In this document: positions 44,592 to 53,693 of the stretch, piece after piece
Position numbering within the stretch: the first letter of the stretch is position 1
How the letters are laid out: each line of letters begins with the position of its first letter
Source: Flavobacterium sp. N502540
GTDB taxonomy: Bacteria; Bacteroidota; Bacteroidia; Flavobacteriales; Flavobacteriaceae
Direction: 5' to 3'
Assembly (NCBI RefSeq): GCF_025947365.1
Contig: NZ_CP110012.1
Coordinates: 3,720,001-3,784,000 of the forward strand
Length of the DNA: 64,000 nucleotides
The notes under the pieces: model-generated
Databases searched by the model: none
What the model was told of the DNA's origin: nothing
What the model saw: only the letters and a program-made list of their open reading frames with translations
Program-made: the position numbers and the translations under genes

Positions 44592-45398
44592 TTAGTCTGC
44601 GAAGGCCTGTGTATAAAAAATTAAAAAAGTATGGTTTGTTTTATCATATCGCAAGCAATCCCAATTACTATAAACAGAACTTGTAGCAAGACAAAGGGTA
44701 TTTGACAGATTGGTTCTCGAAACGTTTTTTGCAAAGGATCCATGGTCTAATGCAAAATCGTCGTCTTTTGACAGGTCTGTAATTTTAGCCGCAACATAGG
44801 TTTCTAAATAATTATCGGGATGTTCTTTAAGAGCGTCTTCATTGTAAAATAAAAATTCATCCGCAAATTGATAGTCGAGTGATCTGGTAAAAACAATATC
44901 AGAATTTCCATCTGCAAAACCGTTTTCGACCTTTATGTCTTTGTATAATTCAGCATATTTATAAGTTAGGCCATTATAGAGCAAAATCGAGATTTTTGTC
45001 TTCTTCTTGTCATAAACTATAAAAACAAAATCATTACTGTCGTTCTGGAATAGATTTCCTTTGGCCATAGAAAGTAATTCGTAATTAGGATTTTCGCTAA
45101 AAAAAGCCTGTTGTTCTTTGCTTAGTTTTTGAATCCATTTATCATGAATAACTGAAAAAAGTTTTTTTTCTGAAAACTGCTTTAACTGCTCTTTATGTAG
45201 TTTGATATTGGAGGCAAATTCAGGATTGTCATAGGTTGAGATCTCATAATTTGGGGAACCGGCAGGTTTACTTTGTGAAGGTGTTTTTTGTGCACTTTCT
45301 TTTTTAGTATGTTCGGGAGTGTTTGTTTTGTCTTCCGTTTGTTTTGAATTGCAGGCAAATAATAATGTAAGGCAAACGAGGGCGGCTATATTTTTCAT
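44592..45398 (-). CDS. Hypothetical lipoprotein
   Basis: A 268-residue lipoprotein (MKNIAALVCLTLLFAC, Cys16) with a Lys/Glu/Ser/Thr-rich linker to about residue 60. The mature domain has strands around FVFIVYDKKKTKISILLYNGL and a C-terminal region with two cysteines (NTLCLATSS and NWDCLRYD) that could form a disulphide. No family is recognised. It is the first gene of a minus-strand run toward the sulfurtransferase, 47 nt away. Confidence 0.7.
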   Translation of the reverse strand: MKNIAALVCLTLLFACNSKQTEDKTNTPEHTKKESAQKTPSQSKPAGSPNYEISTYDNPEFASNIKLHKEQLKQFSEKKLFSVIHDKWIQKLSKEQQAFFSENPNYELLSMAKGNLFQNDSNDFVFIVYDKKKTKISILLYNGLTYKYAELYKDIKVENGFADGNSDIVFTRSLDYQFADEFLFYNEDALKEHPDNYLETYVAAKITDLSKDDDFALDHGSFAKNVSRTNLSNTLCLATSSVYSNWDCLRYDKTNHTFLIFYTQAFAD

Positions 45399-45441
45399 TA
45401 AATTCGGTTCTTTTGGGTCGTTTTGGTTTTAAGATTAAAAA

Positions 45442-45831
45442 TTAACTTGGAATTTTCTCGATTAAAATTTCATTCTCCCCTTTGTCAAAATAAGTACAGG
45501 TCATTTCTATAATATCGACTCTCCACTTGGCTATTCCACATTGCGCGGCGTGACGGCAAAAAGTAAGGTAATCGGTCTGACCATCCTGATGCATCACTAA
45601 AAATTCGATAAAACGTTCTTTGCTCGGAACCAATTCTACTTTTATCTCGTCGTATTTTTCGTCAGCCGTTACATGATAATTGTTTACTCCGTAGTATTCC
45701 ACATGTCCGTCATGCACGAAAGTATCATAGCCTTTTACGCCTAAAATGATTAAGTCCTGAATATAATTAGGGAAGTCAGCACCGGTTTGTACTTTGGCAT
45801 GTGCTTCTTTGATTTGCTCTATTGTAAACAT
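45442..45831 (-). CDS. DUF1398 (YbcV-like) protein
   Basis: A 129-residue cytoplasmic protein matching DUF1398. It starts MFTIEQIKEAHAKVQTGADF, then GVKGYDTFVHDGHVEYYG and the end block CGIAKWRVDIIEMTCTYFDKG. The family has no established function. The gene is 43 nt upstream of the lipoprotein gene on the same strand. Length is complete. Confidence 0.87.
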   Translation of the reverse strand: MFTIEQIKEAHAKVQTGADFPNYIQDLIILGVKGYDTFVHDGHVEYYGVNNYHVTADEKYDEIKVELVPSKERFIEFLVMHQDGQTDYLTFCRHAAQCGIAKWRVDIIEMTCTYFDKGENEILIEKIPS

Positions 45832-46171
45832 ATATCTTAATTTTAAATGATGTGAATTAGAAAGAATAATTATATTAATTTTTTAGGTGTTTCCTTGAGT
45901 CTTGTATTAAGCAATCTCTGTTTTCTTTTTCAGAAACATATAAAAAATGTAGTTAAAAAGGGCTTGGTTATTAATTCAAAAATACAATTTATGATTTTAA
46001 AATGGAATTGAAAATGCAATAAATAATAAAATTAACAAGAGGGAGAGTTCTTGTGTATTTTCCGAATATGGTATTTTAACGAGTATTTTTGTCGTTTTAA
46101 AGATTTTTTTTCAATGTGTTATTTTTTGTAAGTAATTTAGCTCAAAATTATTTGTATCAAAATTAAACATC
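45832..46171. other. Divergent spacer between DUF1398 and exported protein genes
   Basis: This 340-nt AT-rich spacer must hold two divergent promoters. On the plus strand GTAAGTAATTTAGC and TATTTGTATC near 46130-46160 are promoter-like but do not match TAnnTTTG. No repeat or hairpin was found. Confidence 0.45.
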
Positions 46172-46864
46172 ATGAAAAGAATATTATTTTTGTTTTTAAT
46201 TTCTTGCCCCGTATTTGCGCAGGAGATGAATACATTTGATTTTGCTGTGATAAATTCGACTGTGATTTCGCCAAATATTGATCTGGACAAGGGGAGAAGT
46301 GTCGTTGCAGGTAATGAAAATCAGTATTCTGCTTATTTTCAGTATGCACTTACGATGCGCCAGGATGATATTATTTTTGGGGCAGGTATTAATAAATCTG
46401 AATTGGACCGAACCTACGTTGGTTATATTGGTAAGATGTGTGATAAGTTTCGGGCAACAATCTCTGTGGGTTATGTAGAATCCCAAAGCGGATATGACGG
46501 AACCTATACAGGCTTTAGTGTATCCTGGCATTTTAGTGAGAATACTTTCATTGGAGGAAGTCTGGCAAATTTACATTCCTCCAGTATCCATAATGGCACC
46601 GATGAGGGGTTTAATTATTACAACAAACTGGCTCCGAAAATTTTTGGGAGCTATGAGATTATTCCCAAGCTTATTGTTTTTGGACAGTTAAACAGCAGGG
46701 TTAATGACATTGCACTGAAGTATCAGAATGCTCGTTTCTCGGCAGGAGGATTTTATTCCGGTCATGGAGAAGGGGGGATTTTCGGAACGGTTAACGTGGG
46801 GCGTTTTGCGGTTTCCTGCAGTACTACTTTTGATAAAGTTAATTTTGGGCTCAAGTTTCAATAA
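46172..46864 (+). CDS. Exported, strand-rich (beta-barrel-like) protein
   Basis: A 230-residue protein with a signal peptide (MKRILFLFLISCPVFAQ) and repeated amphipathic strands with glycine and aromatic turns. Examples are YSAYFQYALTMRQDDIIFG, FRATISVGYVESQSG, YTGFSVSWHFSENTFIGG and GGIFGTVNVGRFAVS. It ends in ...KVNFGLKFQ, a C-terminal aromatic/hydrophobic pattern seen in outer-membrane proteins. A small outer-membrane barrel is likely, but no family is recognised. It stands alone between two minus-strand genes. Confidence 0.65.
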   Translation: MKRILFLFLISCPVFAQEMNTFDFAVINSTVISPNIDLDKGRSVVAGNENQYSAYFQYALTMRQDDIIFGAGINKSELDRTYVGYIGKMCDKFRATISVGYVESQSGYDGTYTGFSVSWHFSENTFIGGSLANLHSSSIHNGTDEGFNYYNKLAPKIFGSYEIIPKLIVFGQLNSRVNDIALKYQNARFSAGGFYSGHGEGGIFGTVNVGRFAVSCSTTFDKVNFGLKFQ

Positions 46865-46905
46865 AGAAGTTCTGAATTGCAGTCTAAAATTATTAAGCGA
46901 ATAAA

Positions 46906-47742
46906 TTACCTTTTCAGCGTTACTACCTGCTGTGGATAAGGAATATCAATGCCGCCTTCGTCAAAACGTTTTTTAATGCTTTGAAGCAAATCACAATAGA
47001 GGATAAAACCATCGGTAGAGTTTTTTGCCCATGCCCATGCTTTTAAGGTTACACTTGAGTCTGCCAGCGCTACTACACGAGCGACAACCAAAGGGGTATT
47101 TTGTTTTTTGCTTTCGGCAGTTCGGGTATCGATAAAAAACGGATGTTTGGCAATTTCGTCTTGCATGATTTCTAAGGCCTTCTCAATATCAGACTGGTAA
47201 CCAATGCCGATTTCTATGATTTTGCAGCATTTGGTATCGTGCATGTTGGTGTTGACAATAATCTGGGCGCTGATTACAGAATTTGGAATGATGATGCGGT
47301 TGTTTTCGGCATCTTTCAGAACCACTTGTCTTAGATTGATATCTTCTACGGTACCCACAAAATTGTTGATGGTAATTTTATCGTTGATGCGAAAGGGTTT
47401 AAAAATAACAAGAAATATTCCGCTTACAATATTGCTTAAGGCTTGTTGGGAAGCCAGACCGGCAACAATTGAGATTACTCCGGCTCCTGCCAGAACGGAG
47501 TGACCTATTATTTTAAATTCGGGAATTTGAATTAACGCAAAGGCAAATCCTAAAATATAAATTACAGTAATGATCAGGTGTTTCAGGAACTTAAAGCCGG
47601 TAGCATCATATTCTTTATTGGCCTGTTTGCGATACAAAAAATAACGAAGTACCTTATCAGTAACCGCACCAAGAATTATTGTGACAATGGCTATAATAGC
47701 AATGAAAATTCCTATTCTAAAATCTTTTAAGTAGTCGATCAT
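46906..47742 (-). CDS. MscS-family mechanosensitive channel
   Basis: Small-conductance channel that releases solutes on osmotic downshock. The 278-residue protein has three membrane helices (about 10-30, 52-72 and 80-110). The third is the pore helix AGVISIVAGLASQQALSNIVSG followed by IFLVIFKPFRINDKI. The beta-domain VGTVEDINLRQVVLKDAENNRI and the C-terminal alpha/beta domain follow. Length is typical for plain MscS. The gene is monocistronic. Confidence 0.9.
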   Translation of the reverse strand: MIDYLKDFRIGIFIAIIAIVTIILGAVTDKVLRYFLYRKQANKEYDATGFKFLKHLIITVIYILGFAFALIQIPEFKIIGHSVLAGAGVISIVAGLASQQALSNIVSGIFLVIFKPFRINDKITINNFVGTVEDINLRQVVLKDAENNRIIIPNSVISAQIIVNTNMHDTKCCKIIEIGIGYQSDIEKALEIMQDEIAKHPFFIDTRTAESKKQNTPLVVARVVALADSSVTLKAWAWAKNSTDGFILYCDLLQSIKKRFDEGGIDIPYPQQVVTLKR

Positions 47743-47832
47743 AGGCTTTAAGTTTGAAAAAAATCCAAAAAACGACTTTTGTTAGAATGTGCTTTTTGGA
47801 TTTTTGTAATTTATATCAGATTGGATTTTGCT

Positions 47833-48270
47833 TTAAAGTCCAACAAAATCATCACTTTTTGGGAAGATACTTAATGCTTCGATAGCAATTTCCGGCGTTG
47901 GAGAAGCTAATTTACGAAGTTTAGTGTCCATCCAGGCTCCGTCAACTGTAATAACAGCACAAAGCGTATCGTCTTCTCTTCTAAATTCATGAATGATTGA
48001 CCAGCGTGAAGCATCGGCTTTCATTTTTGAGGTTTTGGTATGAATAAATATCTTGTCGGAAAGTTTTAGTTCTTTTCTGAAAATACATTCTTCTCTAAAC
48101 AAAACAGGTCCAAAACCCTGTGTTTGCATTACTCTTAAAGTTAAACCCAGTTCTTCAAGGATTTCAATACGATGCTGTGCACCAAAATCGTAATAAGCAC
48201 TGTGACGAACGTGAAAATTGGGGTCAAGATCTGACCAGCGAAAAGAGATTTCTTTAATAAATGAAGCCAT
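47833..48270 (-). CDS. Hotdog-fold acyl-CoA thioesterase
   Basis: A 145-residue single hotdog-domain protein of the 4-hydroxybenzoyl-CoA thioesterase type. It starts FIKEISFRWSDLDPNFHVRHSAYYDF, in which Asp14 or Asp16 is the likely catalytic acid, and continues with the central helix and strands SKMKADASRWSIIHEF. It hydrolyses an acyl-CoA in the cytoplasm; chain preference is unknown. Its neighbours (MscS, saccharopine-type dehydrogenase) do not define a pathway. Confidence 0.85.
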   Translation of the reverse strand: MASFIKEISFRWSDLDPNFHVRHSAYYDFGAQHRIEILEELGLTLRVMQTQGFGPVLFREECIFRKELKLSDKIFIHTKTSKMKADASRWSIIHEFRREDDTLCAVITVDGAWMDTKLRKLASPTPEIAIEALSIFPKSDDFVGL

Positions 48271-48408
48271 TTTGTAATTGTATTTTAATTGAATAGGATT
48301 GATTGAGGGAAGTTAATTTCTGCCGAAAATCAATCCTTTTTAGAAAATCGAAATTACAAATAAAAAACCAAATGATTCGTGGTAAAGAAGAACTATTGCT
48401 GTTAAAAC

Positions 48409-49443
48409 CTAATGCTTCAGACTTAAATTTGATTCTTCGATTGTTGAGATTGTAATATCCTCCTCTTTTAATGACTGAAGAAAATCTGCTGCGTCAAAAA
48501 CTTCTCCAATAGTGGTGACTCCTGTTTTTATGGCTTTACCGGATAGTATTCTGTTAACTGTTTCAACCACAAGCGGCGCAGTAACGGCATAAATATCCTG
48601 ACCCTGAGCGATAATTGTTCTTTTGATGTTTTCTTTTGTTGCTGTAACTTCCAGACAAAAATGCTGTGACGACCTGTTTTTGTGATCGGTGGGTTTAGGT
48701 TCGGGTGTGGCAGCATTTCGAAGATCATCGAGTGAATTTTGACTGAGATATGTATTGATGGTATTGACTTTTAAATGACGTGAAATGGTAATAATTTCTG
48801 AAAGGGGCAACGCAACCACTTCTTTAATTCCAATAGGATTTTTAAAGTCCCATTTAAAAGGTATGCCGGGTTGAAGGTCTTGCAGGTGATGGTCTTTCAA
48901 AGTTAGTCTGGTATAATGATTTCGGTCTCCTGTTAGTCTTGTCCCTTTTGTGGGATGCCAGGAATCCAGACCAATGTAGAGGTTGATTTCGTCGATCTGA
49001 TCCCAATCCTGAGTGATTGCGGTACTTAATAAATCACCTAGTCCGCCATAAAAAGCAGCGGCAGGAATGACAAGAATTTTGGCCAGTTTTGCCGGTTCAG
49101 AAAATTGTTCGAAGATGTCCAATACTGATTTTTGTTCGGCAGTCAGATCAATATAGTGAATGCCTAACCGCAAAGCCGATTGAATGATGGGATCGGCTGT
49201 ATCTAAGAACGGACCGGCGCAGTTGATGACCATTTTTGCTTGGGCAAATGCAGTGTCTAATGATTCCGGATTATGGATGTCCGCCGCTTTTAGGATCGCT
49301 TCCGGGTAATCCTGATTTAAAAGAGTCAGTTTTTCGTGATCTCTTCCGGAAAGAATAAGGGATTGACCCTGTCTGTAAAGTTCTGCAACGATAAATTTTC
49401 CGGTATGTCCGTAAGCGCCATAAATGGCAATGGTATTTTTCAT
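48409..49443 (-). CDS. Saccharopine dehydrogenase-like NAD(P)-binding protein
   Basis: A 344-residue protein with an N-terminal Rossmann motif AIYGAYGHTGKFIVAEL (about 5-21) and the block MVINCAGPFLDTADPIIQSALRLGIHYIDLTAEQ. This is the pattern of saccharopine-dehydrogenase-like proteins and trans-acting enoyl reductases. No lysine-pathway genes are nearby, so a general NAD(P)-dependent oxidoreductase is the safe name. A 22-bp inverted repeat begins 8 nt upstream of its ATG and may control it. Confidence 0.82.
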   Translation of the reverse strand: MKNTIAIYGAYGHTGKFIVAELYRQGQSLILSGRDHEKLTLLNQDYPEAILKAADIHNPESLDTAFAQAKMVINCAGPFLDTADPIIQSALRLGIHYIDLTAEQKSVLDIFEQFSEPAKLAKILVIPAAAFYGGLGDLLSTAITQDWDQIDEINLYIGLDSWHPTKGTRLTGDRNHYTRLTLKDHHLQDLQPGIPFKWDFKNPIGIKEVVALPLSEIITISRHLKVNTINTYLSQNSLDDLRNAATPEPKPTDHKNRSSQHFCLEVTATKENIKRTIIAQGQDIYAVTAPLVVETVNRILSGKAIKTGVTTIGEVFDAADFLQSLKEEDITISTIEESNLSLKH

Positions 49444-49450
49444 AAGTTGG

Positions 49451-49510
49451 AATTTTAATTATATTCGTTTAAGGAGCTGATAATTAGTTTAAACGAATAT
49501 AATTAAAATT
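49451..49510. repeat. Perfect 22-bp inverted repeat
   Basis: The arms 49451-49472 and 49489-49510 are exact complements (AATTTTAATTATATTCGTTT then AA, and reverse) with a 16-nt loop. It sits between the antiporter stop (49522) and the dehydrogenase-like gene's start (49443), both minus-strand. It is AT-rich, so it could be an operator or a terminator for the upstream gene. Confidence 0.8.
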
Positions 49511-49521
49511 TTTGATGCAGC

Positions 49522-50784
49522 TTATTTTTCTTCCCGAACCCCTAATTTTTTGACGATCCACGGAAGTGTAAGTCCTTGTCCGACTATGGTTAAAAGTACC
49601 ACAGCAACAGAAATGAAAAGTATTGCATTTCGCTGTGGGAAAGGAGTTCCGTCTTCCAGAAATTTCGGTAATCCCAGGGCGATGGCCAGGGAAACGATAC
49701 CTCGCATTCCGGACCAGCTAATGATAAAACTGTTTTTGGAATCTAATAACGAATGTTCGCTGACTTTTCGTCTTTTTCGGTCATTTTTCTGAAAGGCTTT
49801 CTGCAGATTTATTTTTTGAAAAAACACCCTTACCATTCGGGTTAGTAATGCCACGATAGTTATAATTACAGCATAACCGATGTAAGGCAGAATCATATTG
49901 TCGTCGATATCTTTTAGGATGTATCGAAAGTTAAGTCCGATCAGGATAAAAATTAATCCGTTTAAGATAAAAATAATGACATCCCAAAGATTTTTAGAAT
50001 TGTTTCTGAGACTCTCCGGAAAAATTTTCTTGCTGAAACGGGCGATTGCCAATCCCAAAAAGACAACAGCAATTACTCCTGAAACGTGCAGATGCTCCGC
50101 AACTAAATAAGTGACAAAGGGCATCAGAAGCATAAAACTTACAGTAACATTTGTGTTTTTACGGACTTTGGTCAGAATGAAAGCTAAAATTTTGCCCATA
50201 ACAAAGCCTACTAAAAAACCTCCTCCCAGCAAAATCACAAATTGGAGTGTTGCTTTCCATATAATAAATGCCGAACCCATAGCTGTTGCAACAGCAAACC
50301 GATAAGCCACCAGTGCAGAGGCGTCATTGATTAAGCTTTCTCCTTCGAGTATGGTAATCGTTTTTTCGGGTATTCCCAGGCCTTTCGTTATGTTTACTGC
50401 AGCAACTGCGTCAGTAGCCGAAAGTATTGCCCCCAATACAAAAGACAGTGGCCAGGTCATGCCGGGAATCATATAATGTGAGACTACAGCGATCCAAAAG
50501 GTAGTAAGAAAAACTAATGGTATGGCCAATGTGCTGATAGTGCTAAGATTTGTTCTGAAATGCTTTGGAGAGATGTTAAAGGAAGCATCATACAATAAGG
50601 GAGGTAAAAAAATCAGAAAGATAATCTCAGGATTAATTTCGATCTCACTCATTGATGGAATAAAACCAATAGCAATCCCGACAATAACCAACAATATAGG
50701 ATAGGGGAGTTTTGCCTTATCAGCAAATGCCGAAAGCCCTATGACAATGGCAAGAATAAAGATGATGATGCTATAGTTTTCCAT
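49522..50784 (-). CDS. CPA1-family Na+/H+ antiporter
   Basis: A 420-residue cation:proton antiporter with about 12 membrane segments. The ion-binding region is visible as LGAILSATDAVAAVNI followed by LEGESLINDASALVAYRF, where the ND pair is the electroneutral-exchanger signature. ISWSGMRGIVSLAIALGLP near the C-terminus carries the conserved Arg. Unlike longer CPA1 members it has no large cytoplasmic tail. It exchanges Na+ or K+ for protons at the inner membrane. It lies 16 nt behind the NUDIX gene on the same strand. Confidence 0.92.
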   Translation of the reverse strand: MENYSIIIFILAIVIGLSAFADKAKLPYPILLVIVGIAIGFIPSMSEIEINPEIIFLIFLPPLLYDASFNISPKHFRTNLSTISTLAIPLVFLTTFWIAVVSHYMIPGMTWPLSFVLGAILSATDAVAAVNITKGLGIPEKTITILEGESLINDASALVAYRFAVATAMGSAFIIWKATLQFVILLGGGFLVGFVMGKILAFILTKVRKNTNVTVSFMLLMPFVTYLVAEHLHVSGVIAVVFLGLAIARFSKKIFPESLRNNSKNLWDVIIFILNGLIFILIGLNFRYILKDIDDNMILPYIGYAVIITIVALLTRMVRVFFQKINLQKAFQKNDRKRRKVSEHSLLDSKNSFIISWSGMRGIVSLAIALGLPKFLEDGTPFPQRNAILFISVAVVLLTIVGQGLTLPWIVKKLGVREEK

Positions 50785-50800
50785 TCTGTTTTTTTTATTA

Positions 50801-51199
50801 TTAAACGAGCAATTCGCTTTCTTTTAAGTGTTTGAATATGATCTTGTCAACCTCTGATACGACGTCGAGATCTTTGTAATTTAGCCATTTAATTTCAGCT
50901 ATTTCATTACTTTCTTTTGGCGTTCCAGTATAGTCAGCCTTATAGCAGGTCATTTTTACAATAATTCCATCTGCATGTCCGTCAGACTGCGCTTTGAAAG
51001 TTCCAACATATTCGATAGATTCCGGTAGGATTTCAACACTTAATTCTTCCTGAATTTCTCTAATTAAAGTTTGTTCGTCGGTTTCGTTATCTTCTCTTTT
51101 TCCGCCCGGAATATAATATTTGTCTTTCCCTCTTGATTTTGTGCTTAGAATTTGGCCATTTTCGACTTTTATTAATGCGATTTTATCAATTTCAATCAT
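50801..51199 (-). CDS. NUDIX hydrolase (MutT-like)
   Basis: A 132-residue single-domain protein. The NUDIX box GGKREDNETDEQTLIREIQE followed by ELSVEI is complete. The compact size resembles MutT-like nucleotide-pool enzymes; the substrate is unknown. It begins the minus-strand pair with the antiporter gene and is divergent from dnaK across a 406-nt spacer. Confidence 0.9.
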   Translation of the reverse strand: MIEIDKIALIKVENGQILSTKSRGKDKYYIPGGKREDNETDEQTLIREIQEELSVEILPESIEYVGTFKAQSDGHADGIIVKMTCYKADYTGTPKESNEIAEIKWLNYKDLDVVSEVDKIIFKHLKESELLV

Positions 51200-51605
51200 C
51201 AGTTTATTTTTTATAATTTGTTAATGTTGCTTATTGTTATTTCTTCTTTTAAGATTTTATCTTTAAAGTTTAAAAATCAATCAAAAAGAGAAAGTTGAAT
51301 TTTGTTTGATTAAACGGGGACTCTATTATTTTTCAAATGTAGCATGTTTTGCTGTAAATAAGAGACTCGACGGGGCTTTTTGTACGGTTGTTTTATGACT
51401 TAATGAATTGTCAACTCCGTTAATAATGACATATAAAATGATGTTATGCCATGTATGTCAGGTTTTAAAAATGTCATGTTGTCAGATGATTATTGTCGTG
51501 CCAATAGTAAAACTGACAATTTACTTTGGTTTTTTATATTGGCACAAAGATTGACTTATGCCACCTGAGTTATAAAATGTATATCAAAAATTAAATATAT
51601 AAAAA
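51200..51605 (+). promoter_or_regulatory. dnaK upstream region with sigma-54-like promoter
   Basis: TTGGCAC-n5-TTGA at 51539-51554 matches the sigma-54 pattern TTGGCAC-n5-TTGC with one change, about 50 nt before the ATG. The nonamer TATTGGCAC (51537-51545) is inverted as GTGCCAATA at 51498-51506. TGACATA (51427-51433) and TATGTCA (51454-51460) form an inverted pair, and further TGTCA/TGACA words lie at 51472, 51480 and 51514. These may be activator sites. No ORF is present in the 406 nt. Confidence 0.5.
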
Positions 51606-53489
51606 ATGGGTAAAATAATCGGAATTGACTTAGGTACGACGAACTCTTGTGTTTCTGTAATGGAAGGTAACGAAGCAGTTGTTATCCCTAACGCAGAAGG
51701 AAAAAGAACTACACCATCTATCATCGCTTTTGTTGAAGGTGGAGAAATTAAAGTAGGTGATCCTGCAAAAAGACAAGCAGTAACGAATCCTACAAAAACG
51801 ATTGCTTCTATTAAACGTTTTATGGGACACACTTTTGCTGAAACTCAAGAAGAGGCAAAAAGAGTTCCTTACAGTGTTGTAAAAGGTGACAACAATACTC
51901 CACGTGTGGATATTGACGGTCGTTTATACACTGCTCAGGAGTTGTCTGCAATGACACTTCAAAAAATGAAAAAAACTGCTGAAGACTATTTAGGTCAAAC
52001 TGTAACTGAGGCAGTTATTACTGTTCCTGCTTACTTTAACGATGCGCAGCGTCAGGCTACTAAAGAAGCTGGTGAAATCGCTGGTCTTAAGGTTATGCGT
52101 ATCATCAACGAGCCAACTGCTGCGGCACTTGCTTACGGATTAGATAAAAAAGGAACAGATCAAAAAATTGCTGTTTACGATTTAGGTGGAGGTACTTTTG
52201 ATATCTCTGTTCTTGAATTAGGAGACGGTGTATTTGAAGTATTGTCTACAAATGGTGATACTCACTTAGGTGGTGATGATTTTGACCAAGTTATTATTGA
52301 CTGGTTAGCTGACGAATTCAAATCAGAAGAAGGTATTGATTTACGTTTAGACCCAATGTCATTACAGCGTTTGAAAGAAGCTGCAGAGAAAGCTAAGATT
52401 GAATTATCATCTTCTGCTGAAACTGAAATCAACTTGCCATACGTAACGGCTACTGCTTCAGGACCAAAACACTTAGTGAAAAAATTATCAAGAGCTAAAT
52501 TTGAGCAATTATCTGATACTTTAGTAAAACGTTCTATGGAGCCAGTTGCTAAAGCATTAAAAGATGCAGGTTTATCTACATCTGATATCGACGAAGTAAT
52601 CCTTGTTGGAGGTTCTACTCGTATGCCAAGAATTGCTGACGAAGTAGAGAAATTCTTCGGTAAAAAAGCTTCTAAAGGTGTTAACCCTGATGAGGTTGTT
52701 GCTATTGGAGCAGCTATTCAAGGTGGAGTTTTATCTGGAGATGTAAAAGATGTATTGTTACTTGACGTAACTCCTCTTTCTTTAGGTATCGAAACTATGG
52801 GTGGTGTATTGACTAAATTAATCGAGTCTAACACAACTATTCCAACTAAAAAATCTCAAGTATTCTCTACTGCTGCTGATTCTCAACCATCTGTTGAAAT
52901 CCACGTATTACAAGGAGAAAGAGCTATGGCAGCTGATAACAAAACGATCGGTCGTTTCCACTTAGATGGTATTCCACCAGCACCAAGAGGAGTTCCTCAA
53001 ATCGAAGTAACTTTCGATATCGATGCTAATGGTATCATCAAAGTTTCTGCAACTGATAAAGGAACTGGAAAATCTCACGATATCCGTATCGAAGCTTCTT
53101 CTGGTTTAACAGCTGAAGAAATCGAAAAAATGAAAAAAGATGCTGAAGCTAACGCTGATGCTGACAAAATTGCAAAAGAAAGAGCTGAGAAATTGAACGA
53201 AGCTGACAGTACTATTTTCCAAACTGAAAGTCAATTGAAAGAATTGGGAGATAAATTGACAGACGATCAAAAAACAGCTATCGAATATGCTTTAACTGAA
53301 TTGAGAATGGCACACCAATCTCAAGATCTTGATGCAATCCAAAAAGGATTAGACAATGTAAATGCAGCTTGGAAAACAGCTACAGAAGCAATGTACGCTC
53401 AAGGTGGTGAAGGTCAACAAGCAGCTCCACAACAAGAGCAATCTCAAGGAGATAACGTTGAAGACGTTGAATTCGAAGAAGTCAAATAA
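51606..53489 (+). CDS. dnaK: Molecular chaperone DnaK (Hsp70)
   Basis: ATP-dependent chaperone that binds exposed hydrophobic peptides with DnaJ and GrpE. The 627-residue sequence has the N-terminal phosphate loop [16 protein letters not shown], the second ATPase block [17 protein letters not shown] and the adenosine motif LVGGSTRMP. The interdomain linker and substrate domain include [16 protein letters not shown]. It ends in the EEVK-type motif (EFEEVK). The coding sequence uses few rare codons compared with its neighbours, as expected for high expression. dnaJ and grpE are not adjacent. A strong terminator follows. Confidence 0.98.
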   Translation: MGKIIGIDLGTTNSCVSVMEGNEAVVIPNAEGKRTTPSIIAFVEGGEIKVGDPAKRQAVTNPTKTIASIKRFMGHTFAETQEEAKRVPYSVVKGDNNTPRVDIDGRLYTAQELSAMTLQKMKKTAEDYLGQTVTEAVITVPAYFNDAQRQATKEAGEIAGLKVMRIINEPTAAALAYGLDKKGTDQKIAVYDLGGGTFDISVLELGDGVFEVLSTNGDTHLGGDDFDQVIIDWLADEFKSEEGIDLRLDPMSLQRLKEAAEKAKIELSSSAETEINLPYVTATASGPKHLVKKLSRAKFEQLSDTLVKRSMEPVAKALKDAGLSTSDIDEVILVGGSTRMPRIADEVEKFFGKKASKGVNPDEVVAIGAAIQGGVLSGDVKDVLLLDVTPLSLGIETMGGVLTKLIESNTTIPTKKSQVFSTAADSQPSVEIHVLQGERAMAADNKTIGRFHLDGIPPAPRGVPQIEVTFDIDANGIIKVSATDKGTGKSHDIRIEASSGLTAEEIEKMKKDAEANADADKIAKERAEKLNEADSTIFQTESQLKELGDKLTDDQKTAIEYALTELRMAHQSQDLDAIQKGLDNVNAAWKTATEAMYAQGGEGQQAAPQQEQSQGDNVEDVEFEEVK

Positions 53490-53522
53490 GTACTGATTAA
53501 CATCAGTTAATAATAAGTGTTA

Positions 53523-53564
53523 AACCGCTGTAAACGTAAAGTTTACAGCGGTTTTTCTTTTTTG
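53523..53564 (+). terminator. dnaK terminator
   Basis: AACCGCTGTAAAC (53523-53535) pairs exactly with GTTTACAGCGGTT (53541-53553), followed by a T-rich run with one C. Confidence 0.9.
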
Positions 53565-53604
53565 TTCTTTTTCGTTTATACTGTTTTTTAGTCGTTTTTT
53601 ATCA

Positions 53605-53676
53605 TAGATTTGTATCATATTTGTACCGGCACTTAAAAGGCGATAATGTGGCACTTATGTATACTTATGGCACTTA
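53605..53676 (+). promoter_or_regulatory. Mobile-module promoter and GGCACTTA repeats
   Basis: TAGATTTG (53605-53612) is a perfect -7 box. Downstream, GGCACTTA occurs three times (53628, 53650 and 53669) with spacings of 22 and 19 nt, in what would be the 5' leader. About two helical turns between copies suits binding by a helix-turn-helix protein, possibly the first product of the module. Confidence 0.5.
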
Positions 53677-53693
53677 AATTGGAGATAAAGGCG

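Noticed and set aside
53646..53693. N-terminal extension of the zinc-ribbon/HTH protein
   Set aside because: It reads through the GGCACTTA direct repeats and lacks a ribosome site; GGAG stands before the ATG at 53694.
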